A program made the position numbers and the translations under genes. Under the pieces are notes generated by a model. It was not told the DNA's origin. It did no database searches and saw nothing but the letters and a program-made list of their open reading frames with translations. Source: Nocardia cyriacigeorgica (lineage in GTDB: Bacteria > Actinomycetota > Actinomycetes > Mycobacteriales > Mycobacteriaceae). Taken from it: a stretch of DNA of 64,000 bases. How positions within the stretch are numbered: the stretch's first letter is position 1; every line of letters starts with the position of its first letter. The stretch spans positions 167,010 to 231,009 of the forward strand of contig NZ_JARWNX010000051.1 in the NCBI RefSeq assembly GCF_029868385.1, written 5' to 3'. Shown in pieces: positions 33,720 through 42,420 of this stretch.

Positions 33720-34061
33720 CGTAGGGAAGCGCTCCGCTTGTTCAGTTGACATGTTTCGACACATTCTGGTTGCGATCTCCCCCCGGTCTCGGTGTCGGTG
33801 CAGCATCTCCGAACCGTACTTGTTCGATGTCCGGTCCGCCTCTTGCGTCGCTGCGATGACGTCCCGGGGCGCCCGAGAATACCCGATCACGCGCGGCCGA
33901 ACCCGGTTACGCACAACCGATCTCGGTGCGGTGGCAACGCGCGCGAGTACACGGGTCGAGCGGCCCTGACACCGATCGCGCACCGGCGATCGGTGTTCGG
34001 ACTCGCGGCGATATGCCCTGTGCAGCGCAGACCGTGCCTATCGCGGATTCTGGACATCTGA
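33720..34061. other. Gap between the beta-lactamase-like gene and a Ser/Thr kinase gene
   Basis: About 340 bp with no supported gene. It must hold the beta-lactamase-like promoter, but no convincing -35/-10 pair was found. Frames crossing it are Arg-rich with no ribosome binding site. Confidence 0.5.
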
Positions 34062-34084
34062 CCGGTACGCGCGGCGCGCACCGG
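34062..34084 (-). terminator. Terminator of the first Ser/Thr kinase gene
   Basis: CCGGTACGCGC and GCGCGCACCGG pair with one mismatch immediately after the stop codon. The loop must open some base pairs, so the effective stem is 8-9 bp. Confidence 0.5.
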
Positions 34085-34086
34085 GG

Positions 34087-36396
34087 TCAGTACACGTACA
34101 CCACGGCGTTGTTCCCACCGGTGCAGGTGACCAACCGGTCCCGCTCCGAACAGTTCATCGTGTACGTCTGTCCGGTGATCGGGCTGGCGGCGACCACGGA
34201 GGCGGGCGCGGAGCCCCGTCCGCCACCGGCGGCCTCCGCGTAGGCCTTTCGCACTTCCTCGGCGAACTCGCAACTGGTCATCTCGGTGCCGGCCGCGGCG
34301 TTGGCGAGCGCGACGGTGGCCGGCGGCGCCGCACCGCAGGGCCGGGCGCCCGGTGGTAGTGCGATGGGCCGCGGCGTCGCCGATGGTGTCGCCGTCCGCG
34401 ACGGTGCCGTCGCAGAACCGGTGCGCGGTGCCGCCGAGGTGGCGGCGGCGCCGGTGGTCCTGGCGGTGGTCGATTCCGAATCGTCGGATCCGAACATGTG
34501 CAGTCCGACGACGGCGCCCACGGCGATGACCGCGACGACCAGCACACCGATCAGGATGGGCAGTACGACCGAACGGCGACGGCCCTGCGTGGCATACGGG
34601 TCGCGGGCGTACGGATCCTGCGCATACGGGTCGGGGGGATAACCGGCGGCACCGGCAGGTGGATACCCGCCGGGTGGGCCCGCGGCGTAGCCGCCGTGGT
34701 CGGCCGCGTGATCGTCGCCGTATCCCCCGGCCCGCGGATCGGGCGCGGCACCGTATCCGAGCGCGGGTTCGCCGTACGGATTCGGCGGTGGTGCACCGTA
34801 TCCGGCGGGCTGGGGGTAGCCGGGTGATGAGCCGTAGGCGGGCCCGGCGGGGGGTGGTGTGGGCGCGCCGTAGATCCTGGTCGCTTGATCGGCCGAATAG
34901 CCACCGGCGGGCGCGTCATCGGTACCGCGATCGTCGTCCTCGGACCGAGCGCCGGATCCGTCCGCGCCGTAGAACCGTGTCTGCTGGTCGGCCGGATACG
35001 CACCGCCTTCGCGATCGCCGGGCGCACCGGCTCCGGTGTGGCGTGTGGTCGGCGCGGATTCGGCGGCGCCGTAGACTCGCGTCGCCTCACCGGGCGGATA
35101 CGCGGCGTCGTCACGGCCGACGCCTCCCGATCCGCCATCGGAGAACTGAGCTGCGCCGAGGAGCGTCGGTGCGGCGGGACCGGAATAGTCGTCCACATCG
35201 GGTCGCGCGGCCGGGTCCACGGCGGGATGCAGTTGCGCACCCTCGTACAGGTGCGCGTCCGGGAAGGTGCGCACCTGCGGCACCGGACCGGTGCCGGGCG
35301 GGCCGGGTGGCCGCACCTGGATCTCCTGGGTGGGCAGGGTGAACTGGGTTTCGGTCGGGCTGACCTCGGTCGGTCCGCTCGGCCGGATGACCGGCAGGGA
35401 GAGTTCACCGGTCGCCTCCGGCGTCACCGCGCTCATCTCACCGGTCCGCGCGGGGTCCGGCGGCCGCACCACGAGGCGCGCGAATCCACCGGTCGCGGGA
35501 GCCGACGCGGCGCCAGCCGATCCGGCACCAGCCGATCCGGCGCCAGCGGGTCCCGCCGCCGGTAGCGCGGCCCGTGCGGCGCGTGCCAGCTCCGTCGCCG
35601 TCGGATACCGGTCCTTCGGATCCTTGGCCATACCGCGCGCGATCACCGCGTCCAGGGCCGCGGGCACACCGGCGCGCTGCACACTCGGACGTGGCGGCGG
35701 CTCGGCCAGGTGGGATCGGATCAGCACACTCATGCTCCCCGCGGGGAACGGTGACGCGCCGGTGAGGCATTCGTGCAGCACACAGGCCAGCGAGTAGATA
35801 TCGGCACGTCCGGTCACCGGGCCGATATCGAAGCGCTCCGGCGCCATATAGGTATAGGACCCGATGGCGACGCCGACCATGGTGATGGCGCTGTCGCCCT
35901 CGGTGTGGGCGATGCCGAAATCGGCGAGATAGGCGAAGTCGGCCTCGGTGACCAGGATGTTGGCCGGTTTGACGTCGCGGTGCACGAGCCCGTCGGCGTG
36001 CGCGGCGTCCAGGGCTGCGGCGATCTGCTCGATGATCGCGACCGCGCGGTGCGGGTTCAGCGCGCCGCTGGTCTGCAAGATGGTGCGCAGGTCCGGGCCG
36101 GGCACCAGCCGCATATCGATGAACAGCCGGCCGTCGATCACACCCCAGTCGTGGATCGGGATGATATGCGGTTCGGCCAACCGCGCCGCCGTCTGCGATT
36201 CGCGCCGGAACCGGACCTGATACTCGGGGTCCTGTGCCAGCTCATCGGAGAGCAGCTTGACCGCGACTATCCGGTCCTTGACCGTGTCATAGGCCTCGTA
36301 GACCTCACCCATACCCCCCTTGCCAAGCAACGACCGCAACTCGTACGGTCCGAACCGCTTTCCCACTTCGGACCCAGGTGCCACCACCGGTGTCAT
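34087..36396 (-). CDS. Transmembrane Ser/Thr protein kinase (STPK 1)
   Basis: A 769-residue Hanks-type kinase. Residues 15-280 form the kinase domain with GKGGMGEVYEAYD, VAVKLL (Lys), HRDVKPANIL and DFGIAH, all active-site residues present. Residues 290-600 are a long Pro/Gly/Ala-rich linker with three TR(V/F/I)YGA motifs (T439, T473, T506). A single helix (VVLPILIGVLVVAVIAVGAV) near 610-635 leads to a 134-residue outside domain with four Cys. It follows a histidine kinase and response regulator on the same strand (gap 65 nt), so both kinds of signalling may converge. Ligand and targets unknown. Confidence 0.9.
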   Translation of the reverse strand: MTPVVAPGSEVGKRFGPYELRSLLGKGGMGEVYEAYDTVKDRIVAVKLLSDELAQDPEYQVRFRRESQTAARLAEPHIIPIHDWGVIDGRLFIDMRLVPGPDLRTILQTSGALNPHRAVAIIEQIAAALDAAHADGLVHRDVKPANILVTEADFAYLADFGIAHTEGDSAITMVGVAIGSYTYMAPERFDIGPVTGRADIYSLACVLHECLTGASPFPAGSMSVLIRSHLAEPPPRPSVQRAGVPAALDAVIARGMAKDPKDRYPTATELARAARAALPAAGPAGAGSAGAGSAGAASAPATGGFARLVVRPPDPARTGEMSAVTPEATGELSLPVIRPSGPTEVSPTETQFTLPTQEIQVRPPGPPGTGPVPQVRTFPDAHLYEGAQLHPAVDPAARPDVDDYSGPAAPTLLGAAQFSDGGSGGVGRDDAAYPPGEATRVYGAAESAPTTRHTGAGAPGDREGGAYPADQQTRFYGADGSGARSEDDDRGTDDAPAGGYSADQATRIYGAPTPPPAGPAYGSSPGYPQPAGYGAPPPNPYGEPALGYGAAPDPRAGGYGDDHAADHGGYAAGPPGGYPPAGAAGYPPDPYAQDPYARDPYATQGRRRSVVLPILIGVLVVAVIAVGAVVGLHMFGSDDSESTTARTTGAAATSAAPRTGSATAPSRTATPSATPRPIALPPGARPCGAAPPATVALANAAAGTEMTSCEFAEEVRKAYAEAAGGGRGSAPASVVAASPITGQTYTMNCSERDRLVTCTGGNNAVVYVY

Positions 36397-36461
36397 TCCT
36401 CCGCTCCCGGGCAGTGGTCGCTGTCGCCTCGACCGCGCGGCCGGAGACCGGAACCTGCCCG

Positions 36462-37145
36462 TCAAACAGTGGATTGTCCTGGTGAGACCACCCCGTGGTC
36501 AAACGCGAACACGATCGCGGCCGCACGGTCACGCAGATCCAGCTTGCCGAATATATGCCCGACATGGCTTTTCACGGTCACCTCGGAGATACCGAGTTCA
36601 CGAGCTATTTCCGCATTGACCCGCCCGCGGCCGATCAGCGCGAGCACCTCGTGTTCGCGGGCGGTCAGCTCGGCCAGCCTGGCATCCGATGGCGCGGCGG
36701 GACGCACCGTGCGATAGGCCGACAGCACCCGACCGGTCACCGCGGGGTCGAGCCAGGCACCACCGGCGGCCACGGTGCGCACGGCGCGAATGAGATCTTC
36801 GGCCGGTGAGTCCTTGAGGATGAACCCGGCCGCGCCGGCGCGCAGCGCCCCCGAGAGCAGTTGATCGTCGTCGAAAGTGGTCAGCACCAGGACCGGAGGC
36901 GCATCGGACCGAGCACGGACCAGCCGGGTGGCCTCGATTCCGCCGACGCGTTTCATCCGCAGGTCCATCAGGATCACATCGGGACGCCCGGCCGAGAGGG
37001 CGGACAGCACCTCGTCGCCGTCGGCGCATTCGGTGATGACGAACCCGTCCCGGCGGCGCAGGATGCGGCGCAGGCCGCCGCGCACCAATTCCTGGTCGTC
37101 GACCACGAGCACCGCCGTCGTGGTCTCCGTTGCCGCAGAGGTCAC
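36462..37145 (-). CDS. NarL/LuxR-family response regulator 1
   Basis: A 227-residue regulator with an N-terminal receiver (VLVVDDQELVRGG, phospho-Asp in DVILMDLRM, TTFDDDQ, LKDSPAEDL) and a C-terminal LuxR helix-turn-helix (LTAREHEVLALIGRGRVNAE, ELGISEVTVKSHVGHIFGKL). It should be phosphorylated by the kinase encoded 16 nt upstream and then bind DNA as a dimer. The GTG at 37145 follows GGGAG. STPK 1 is next downstream. Likely targets are the divergent ABC exporter genes, by analogy with similar arrangements; not shown here. Confidence 0.93.
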   Translation of the reverse strand: MTSAATETTTAVLVVDDQELVRGGLRRILRRRDGFVITECADGDEVLSALSAGRPDVILMDLRMKRVGGIEATRLVRARSDAPPVLVLTTFDDDQLLSGALRAGAAGFILKDSPAEDLIRAVRTVAAGGAWLDPAVTGRVLSAYRTVRPAAPSDARLAELTAREHEVLALIGRGRVNAEIARELGISEVTVKSHVGHIFGKLDLRDRAAAIVFAFDHGVVSPGQSTV

Positions 37146-37161
37146 CCGTTCTCCCGTCTCA

Positions 37162-38535
37162 TCACGCCCGGTTGGGCGAACGCCACATCACGCCCGGAGG
37201 GCCTTTCCGCGCCGGGCCGACCGGAAGCCCACCGGCCACCCATTCGCACAACGCGCCGTTACGTACGGGCGTATGCGGGAATCGGACCTCGACCGCCCAG
37301 CCGCCGTCGTCGTGGCCTGCGGTCATGCGGCCGCCGAGCAGTTCGGCCCGTTGCCGCATACCGGTCAGGCCCATTCCGGCGCCCAGCTGTGCGGGCGCGC
37401 CCGCGGGCACGGTGTTGGCGACCCGCAGCGTGACCGTCGCCGGATCGACCACCAGGCGGAATCGCACCGTCGCGCCGGGTGCGTGCTTGGCGACGTTGGC
37501 CAGCGACTCCTGCCCGATGCGGTAGAGCGCCAGCCCTACGGCCGCGGATACCGCACCGAGATCGCCGGTGATCTCGGCCTCGATCGGCAGCCCGGCCCGC
37601 GCGAAATCGTCGACCAGCGCGGCGATGTCCTCGGCGCTCGGCTCGGCCAGATGTTTCGTGGGCCCACTGTCGAGCAGGCCGACAGTGCGCCGGATATCGG
37701 CCATGGCCTGTCTGCCGAGACGTTCGGCGTCGGTGAGCGCGTCGACGGCCTCGTCGACATCACGGTCGGTCTGCAACGCGTGCCGCGCCGCGGTGAGGTG
37801 CAGCAGCGTGACGCTGAGCGAATGGGCGATGACGTCGTGCACCTCACGCGCGATGCGCCTGCGTTCCTCGGCAGCGGCCTGCGCGGCGCGGATGCCCTGG
37901 TATTCGCGTTCCTGATAGAGGAATCGGCGCTGCGACTGGAGCATCACGCCGACCATCCAGCCCAGCAGGATGCCGAGGGAGTACATGGGTAGCCCTTCGA
38001 GCGGCTGCGGATCCTCGTCCCAGCCCACTCGCCCGAAGAGGTCGTAGACGACGAGCAGACCGATCGCGAGCGCGGCATACGGCGCACTCACCCGTTTCGA
38101 TGAGATCGCCGCGACCTCGCCCACCGAGATGACCAGCACGAACGGCGCGATATCGGTGGGCACCGGTTGGACGAGGTACAGCGCCGTCGCCGCGACCGCG
38201 GTACTGCCGAGTTGCAGCGGTGAGGGCACGATGCCGAGGAAGGCGAACAACGGCAGGGACACGAACAGCAGCAGCAGCGCGAGCAGCGGCAGCGCCGAGG
38301 GGAAGTACTCGTGGCGCTGCACACACGCGCCGATACCGATGGCGAGGAAGGCCAGATCGGAACTGATGACCACCGCGGGCGGGTAGTCGAACGGCAACTC
38401 GTCGATATTGCGGCGGATCACCGCCCGCGGACTGCGCGCGAAGGCCGCGATCCGGTCGCGGATGCGTCCGCTCTCCCGGAACGGCGCCACCGCACCGGCA
38501 TAGCCCGGTGGTGGTGTGACGCTGCTCGCACTCAT
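37162..38535 (-). CDS. Sensor histidine kinase 1 (HisKA_3/DesK type)
   Basis: A 457-residue membrane kinase. Residues 50-200 hold about six hydrophobic helices with short loops, so it probably senses the membrane or a ligand within it. EERRRIAREVHDVIAHSLSV carries the phospho-His; the ATPase has IGQESLANVAKHAPG as N-box and GAGMGLTGMRQRAELLGG as G-box. The ATG at 38535 is preceded by TATCCT and 6 nt, which fits a leaderless transcript. It leads the set HK1-RR1-STPK 1, divergent from the small protein and ABC genes. Confidence 0.92.
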   Translation of the reverse strand: MSASSVTPPPGYAGAVAPFRESGRIRDRIAAFARSPRAVIRRNIDELPFDYPPAVVISSDLAFLAIGIGACVQRHEYFPSALPLLALLLLFVSLPLFAFLGIVPSPLQLGSTAVAATALYLVQPVPTDIAPFVLVISVGEVAAISSKRVSAPYAALAIGLLVVYDLFGRVGWDEDPQPLEGLPMYSLGILLGWMVGVMLQSQRRFLYQEREYQGIRAAQAAAEERRRIAREVHDVIAHSLSVTLLHLTAARHALQTDRDVDEAVDALTDAERLGRQAMADIRRTVGLLDSGPTKHLAEPSAEDIAALVDDFARAGLPIEAEITGDLGAVSAAVGLALYRIGQESLANVAKHAPGATVRFRLVVDPATVTLRVANTVPAGAPAQLGAGMGLTGMRQRAELLGGRMTAGHDDGGWAVEVRFPHTPVRNGALCEWVAGGLPVGPARKGPPGVMWRSPNRA

Positions 38536-38742
38536 CCTGTCAGGATATTCGCCCGACCGCGCCCGGTACATCGTCCCGGAAACGGGCCTCGCCTCCGCCC
38601 ACGGTAGGAGAAGGATTCTCGTCCCTGGCACGACGACAACGCGGCAGCCGCGTTTGTAGCGTGAAATCCACGCTCTCGAGTGGCGTGGACCAATTCCCAC
38701 ACCGGCCCGTCCGAAGGCCCAGCTCACGAAAGGCCAGAAGCC

Positions 38743-39063
38743 ATGACCTGGGAAGACCAGCACACCCGCATCGACATCATGCACACCGTGCTCGCTCGCG
38801 CGGCGGCCGATCCGAACCGGCACGATCTGTTCGACGGCCTGCCCGACCTCGACCGCCTCTTCGGCGGTCCGGCCGGGGTGCTGCTGGCCTTGCGCAACCG
38901 GTGGAACCTCCACCTGGAAACCAAGCTCGACGAGGCCTTCGAACGTGGGCAGTCGTCAGTCGAGGCGTACCTCGAATTGTGTGCCGAACAACCCGAACTG
39001 CACGCCCTGCTCGAGGGAGCGCACCGACGCCACCCCAGCGCACCGACAGCGATGGCACGGTAG
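38743..39063 (+). CDS. Unknown small soluble protein upstream of the ABC exporter
   Basis: A 106-residue, probably all-helical and acidic protein (TRIDIMHTVLARAAADPNRH, VLLALRNRWNLHLETKLDEA, VEAYLELCAEQPELHALLEG). It has no signal peptide or membrane helix, and no family is recognised. The ATG at 38743 has AAAGG 9 nt upstream. It is the first gene of a unit with the ABC ATPase 82 nt downstream, and it faces the HK1 operon, so it may belong to the same regulon. A regulatory or adaptor role is only inference. Confidence 0.7.
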   Translation: MTWEDQHTRIDIMHTVLARAAADPNRHDLFDGLPDLDRLFGGPAGVLLALRNRWNLHLETKLDEAFERGQSSVEAYLELCAEQPELHALLEGAHRRHPSAPTAMAR

Positions 39064-39145
39064 CGTCGCACCGGCCCAGGCCGGATGTGCGAGCGAAGAC
39101 GCACGTACCCAATGGAATAACGTCAGAGAGAGGGCGGGGAACGCG

Positions 39146-39853
39146 ATGACACCACCAGCCGTGCTGGAACTGTCGAACGTCAACAAGGAGTATCTGGTCG
39201 GTGACCAGGTCGTACGTGCGCTCGACGGGATCAGCCTGAATATCGCGGCGGGCGAGTTCACCTCGATCATCGGGCCGTCCGGCTCGGGCAAGAGCACTCT
39301 GCTGCATCTGCTCGGTGCACTCGACAGCCCCGATGCGGGCTCGATCCGCTTCCAGGGCGAGGAGATCGGCAGTCTCGACGAGGAGCGTCAGTCCGAATTC
39401 CGCAGGCATCGCGTCGGTTTCGTCTTCCAGTTCTTCAACCTGCTGCCGACGCTGTCGGCGTGGGAGAACGTCGCCATTCCGAAGCTGCTCGACGGCACCG
39501 GGCTACGCAAGGCCAAACCACGCGCACTGGAACTGCTGGAGCGAGTGGGCTTGTCGGAGCGCGCCGAACATCGCCCCGCGGAGCTGTCCGGCGGGCAGAT
39601 GCAGCGGGTGGCGGTGGCCCGATCGCTCATCATGGATCCGCCGCTGATCCTGGCCGATGAGCCCACCGGCAACCTCGATTCCAAGACCGGCGCCGCCATC
39701 CTGGAACTTCTCGGCGACGTCGCCGCCGCGGGCAACTCGGTGGTGATGGTAACCCACGATATGGGCGCGGTGCGCTACTGCGATCGGGTGATCACCCTGC
39801 GTGACGGCAGGATCGGGTCCGACGAGCGCGCCGAGCGGACGGTCAACGCATGA
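39146..39853 (+). CDS. ABC transporter ATPase (LolD/MacB type)
   Basis: A 235-residue ATP-binding subunit. Walker A (GPSGSGKST), Q-loop (FVFQFFNLLPTLSAWENV), signature LSGGQMQRVAVARSL, Walker B (LILADEPTGNLDS) and the switch His (VMVTHDMGAV) are all intact. The YNLLPT-like Q-loop and PTGNLDS are typical of LolD/MacB/FtsE-like ATPases that drive mechanotransmission rather than classical transport. The ATG at 39146 has GGGGA upstream. Its last 4 bases overlap the permease start (ATGA), so they make one transporter. Confidence 0.95.
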   Translation: MTPPAVLELSNVNKEYLVGDQVVRALDGISLNIAAGEFTSIIGPSGSGKSTLLHLLGALDSPDAGSIRFQGEEIGSLDEERQSEFRRHRVGFVFQFFNLLPTLSAWENVAIPKLLDGTGLRKAKPRALELLERVGLSERAEHRPAELSGGQMQRVAVARSLIMDPPLILADEPTGNLDSKTGAAILELLGDVAAAGNSVVMVTHDMGAVRYCDRVITLRDGRIGSDERAERTVNA

Positions 39854-42342
39854 TCCGCGCCGCCGTGGATCGTCTACGGCTGTTCAATATCGGCGAACTA
39901 CTCGCCCACCGTGGCCGCACCCTGATGTCGCTGACGGTGATGGGGGTCTCGGCCGGTCTGCTGGTATCGGTGCTCAGCATCTCCGGTTCGGTCACCGGAT
40001 CGGTCGACCAGCTGACCCGTGGCCTCGGCGGCGATGCCGTCCTCGAGATCACCGGTGTCACCGATGCCGGTTTCGAGCAGGTGCTGCTGGCCCCGATCGC
40101 CACCACACCCGGTGTCGACCGGGCGGTGCCGATGGTGCGCGCGCAAGTCGGCGCCGGTGACGATCGCGCACTGCTGATCGGCGCCGACGCCTCGGCCGCC
40201 GCGCTCGACAGCGAACTCGCCGGACCAATGAGTGGCCAAGCGAGCAAACTGCTCTCGGTGCCCGGCGGTGTGCTGGTCGGCTCCGCGATCGGCCGTACCG
40301 AAGGTGAACAGTTCCCGCTGGGGTCGACCACCGTCACCGTCGCGGGCGTACTCGATGCCGAGACCTCCGACAAGCTCAACTCCGGCCATATCATCGTCGC
40401 GCCACTGCCGCTCGCGCAGAAGATCACCGACCGGGCCGGTCGCCTGGACTCGGTGCAGATCCTCGCCGCGCCCGGCACCGATATCGATACGCTGCGGACG
40501 GCATTGACCGATGCGGTCGGCGGCCGGGCGGTGGTCGCCGATCCCGGCTTGCGCACCGCGCAGGCCGGTGGCGCGGTGATGATCGTGCGCTATTCGACGC
40601 TGATGGCCTCGGCGGCGGCGTTGATCGTCTCGGCGTTCCTGATCTACAACGCGATGAGTATGGCGGTGGCGCAGCGCCGACCCACCCTGTCGTTGCTGCG
40701 CGCCATCGGCGGCAAACGCGCACCCATGGTCCGTGATCTGCTGGTCGAGGCGGCGCTGCTCGGGCTGCTCGGCGGCGCGGTGGGCGCCGTGGTGGGCATC
40801 TTCATGGGCCGGGTCTCGATCGAGCAGCTGCCAGCGGCCATCGTGCAATCGGTGGAGGCGCGCACCGAATACATGGTGCCCGGTTACGCCGTACCGGTGG
40901 CCATCGCGGCGTGTGTGCTCGCCAGTGTCGCGGCCGCTGGCATCGCGGCACGTCAGGTGTACAAGGTGCAGCCGATCGAAGCGCTGGTCCCGATCGGTGT
41001 GGGGCGCGGCGACACCGCGAGCCCGATATTGCGCTGGGGCGCAGCCGGTCTCGGTGTGCTGCTTGCCGTCGCGGCGGTGATCATCGCGCGCACCGATCTC
41101 GGCCGCTACTCGCTGGCCGCCATCTCCATATCATTCGCCGCGTCGGTGGCACTGTGTTTCGCCGCGACCGGGCCGATCGTGCGCGCGGCAGCGGCGGTGG
41201 CGCGCTGGTTCGGCGCACCCGGCGCGTTGGGCGCCACGACGCTCGAACGTGCGCCGCGCCGGGTGTGGGCCACGATGATGACGGTGATGATCGGCGTCGC
41301 CGCCACGGTCGCGATGGGTGGGGCATCCAGCAATATGGTCGACTCGGCGACCGCCTCGTTCGACGATCTCGGTGATACCGACCTGTACGTGAGTCCGGTA
41401 TCGATGGAACAGTTCCCGACCGGCCCGCTGCTGCCGGAGGGGCTGGTGGAACAGATCGCAGCGCTGCCCGAGGTAGCGCAGGCCCGTGCCGGGCAGATGG
41501 CGTTCGCCACCCTCGGCACCGGACGGGTGATGTTGCAGGGATATCCCTCCGATGTCGTCACCCAGGTGCAGAGTTCGATCAGCCCGGACAGCGCCGAACA
41601 GATGGGTTCCGGTGCGGGCGTGGTGCTCTCCCGCGATGTATCGCGTTCGCTCGGCGCCGAGGTCGGCGACGAGCTGACCCTGCCGACCCCGACCGGCGAC
41701 CATACGGTGCGGGTGGTGCAGGTGATCCCGTACTTCTCGGTCATCTCGGGCATCGTCGTAATGGATATTTCGCGGCTGCACGAGTGGTATCAGCGTCCGG
41801 GCGAGACGATCATCGGCATCGATCTGAAACCGGGCGCCGACCCCGCCGCGGCGAAAGCCGCCATCGGCGCACTGGTTCCGCCGGGAACGAGCATCCAGAC
41901 CGGTGCGGAATCGGTGGCGGCGATTTCGGCCAGCCTGCGCCAGGGCACATCGATGAGCAACGCCATTCTCTGGATCGTGGTGCTCGTGGCCACCGTGGCG
42001 CTGCTGAACACCCTGATGCTGTCGGTGCTCGACCGGCGCCGCGAACTCGGCGTCCTGCGCGCCATGGGCACCGGACGCAAGTTCCTCCTGCGCTCGGTGC
42101 TGGCCGAAGCGGCGGGTATCGGTATCACGGGCGCCGCGATCGGGCTGGTCGTCGGTGTCGTGGTGCAGTTCCTGTCCACCACCGCCATCGGCCACGCCAT
42201 GACCATCGACATCATCTGGCAGCCGAGTCCGCTGCTCCTGGTGTACGGCACCATCGCCCTGCTGCTCGCGCTGCTCGGCTCGATCCCGCCCGCCGTGCGC
42301 GCGGCGCGGATGCCGATCGTGGAGGCGCTGGCGGTCGACTAG
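39850..42342 (+). CDS. FtsX-like ABC permease, double domain
   Basis: An 830-residue permease. The first FtsX module has the anchor helix (LMSLTVMGVSAGLLVSVLSI), an outside domain of about 200 residues and a three-helix bundle near 245-390; the second half repeats this with its own outside domain and ends in a bundle (LNTLMLSVLDRRRELGVLRA). ATP use inside is likely transmitted to the outside domains, as in MacB-type or lipid/lipoprotein machines, with substrate unknown. It is translationally coupled to the ATPase and ends at a terminator shared with STPK 2. Confidence 0.92.
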   Translation: MIRAAVDRLRLFNIGELLAHRGRTLMSLTVMGVSAGLLVSVLSISGSVTGSVDQLTRGLGGDAVLEITGVTDAGFEQVLLAPIATTPGVDRAVPMVRAQVGAGDDRALLIGADASAAALDSELAGPMSGQASKLLSVPGGVLVGSAIGRTEGEQFPLGSTTVTVAGVLDAETSDKLNSGHIIVAPLPLAQKITDRAGRLDSVQILAAPGTDIDTLRTALTDAVGGRAVVADPGLRTAQAGGAVMIVRYSTLMASAAALIVSAFLIYNAMSMAVAQRRPTLSLLRAIGGKRAPMVRDLLVEAALLGLLGGAVGAVVGIFMGRVSIEQLPAAIVQSVEARTEYMVPGYAVPVAIAACVLASVAAAGIAARQVYKVQPIEALVPIGVGRGDTASPILRWGAAGLGVLLAVAAVIIARTDLGRYSLAAISISFAASVALCFAATGPIVRAAAAVARWFGAPGALGATTLERAPRRVWATMMTVMIGVAATVAMGGASSNMVDSATASFDDLGDTDLYVSPVSMEQFPTGPLLPEGLVEQIAALPEVAQARAGQMAFATLGTGRVMLQGYPSDVVTQVQSSISPDSAEQMGSGAGVVLSRDVSRSLGAEVGDELTLPTPTGDHTVRVVQVIPYFSVISGIVVMDISRLHEWYQRPGETIIGIDLKPGADPAAAKAAIGALVPPGTSIQTGAESVAAISASLRQGTSMSNAILWIVVLVATVALLNTLMLSVLDRRRELGVLRAMGTGRKFLLRSVLAEAAGIGITGAAIGLVVGVVVQFLSTTAIGHAMTIDIIWQPSPLLLVYGTIALLLALLGSIPPAVRAARMPIVEALAVD

Positions 42343-42354
42343 GTCGATATCGAA

Positions 42355-42390
42355 TCGCCCCCGGTGCGCCGAGCCTTGCACCGGGGGCGA
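42355..42390. terminator. Bidirectional terminator between the permease and STPK 2
   Basis: A perfect 13-bp stem (TCGCCCCCGGTGC, 42355-42367, with 42378-42390) with a 10-nt loop, in a 78-bp convergent gap. Confidence 0.8.
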
Positions 42391-42420
42391 CTCGTATCCG
42401 GAGCACCCTCACCGACCGCG

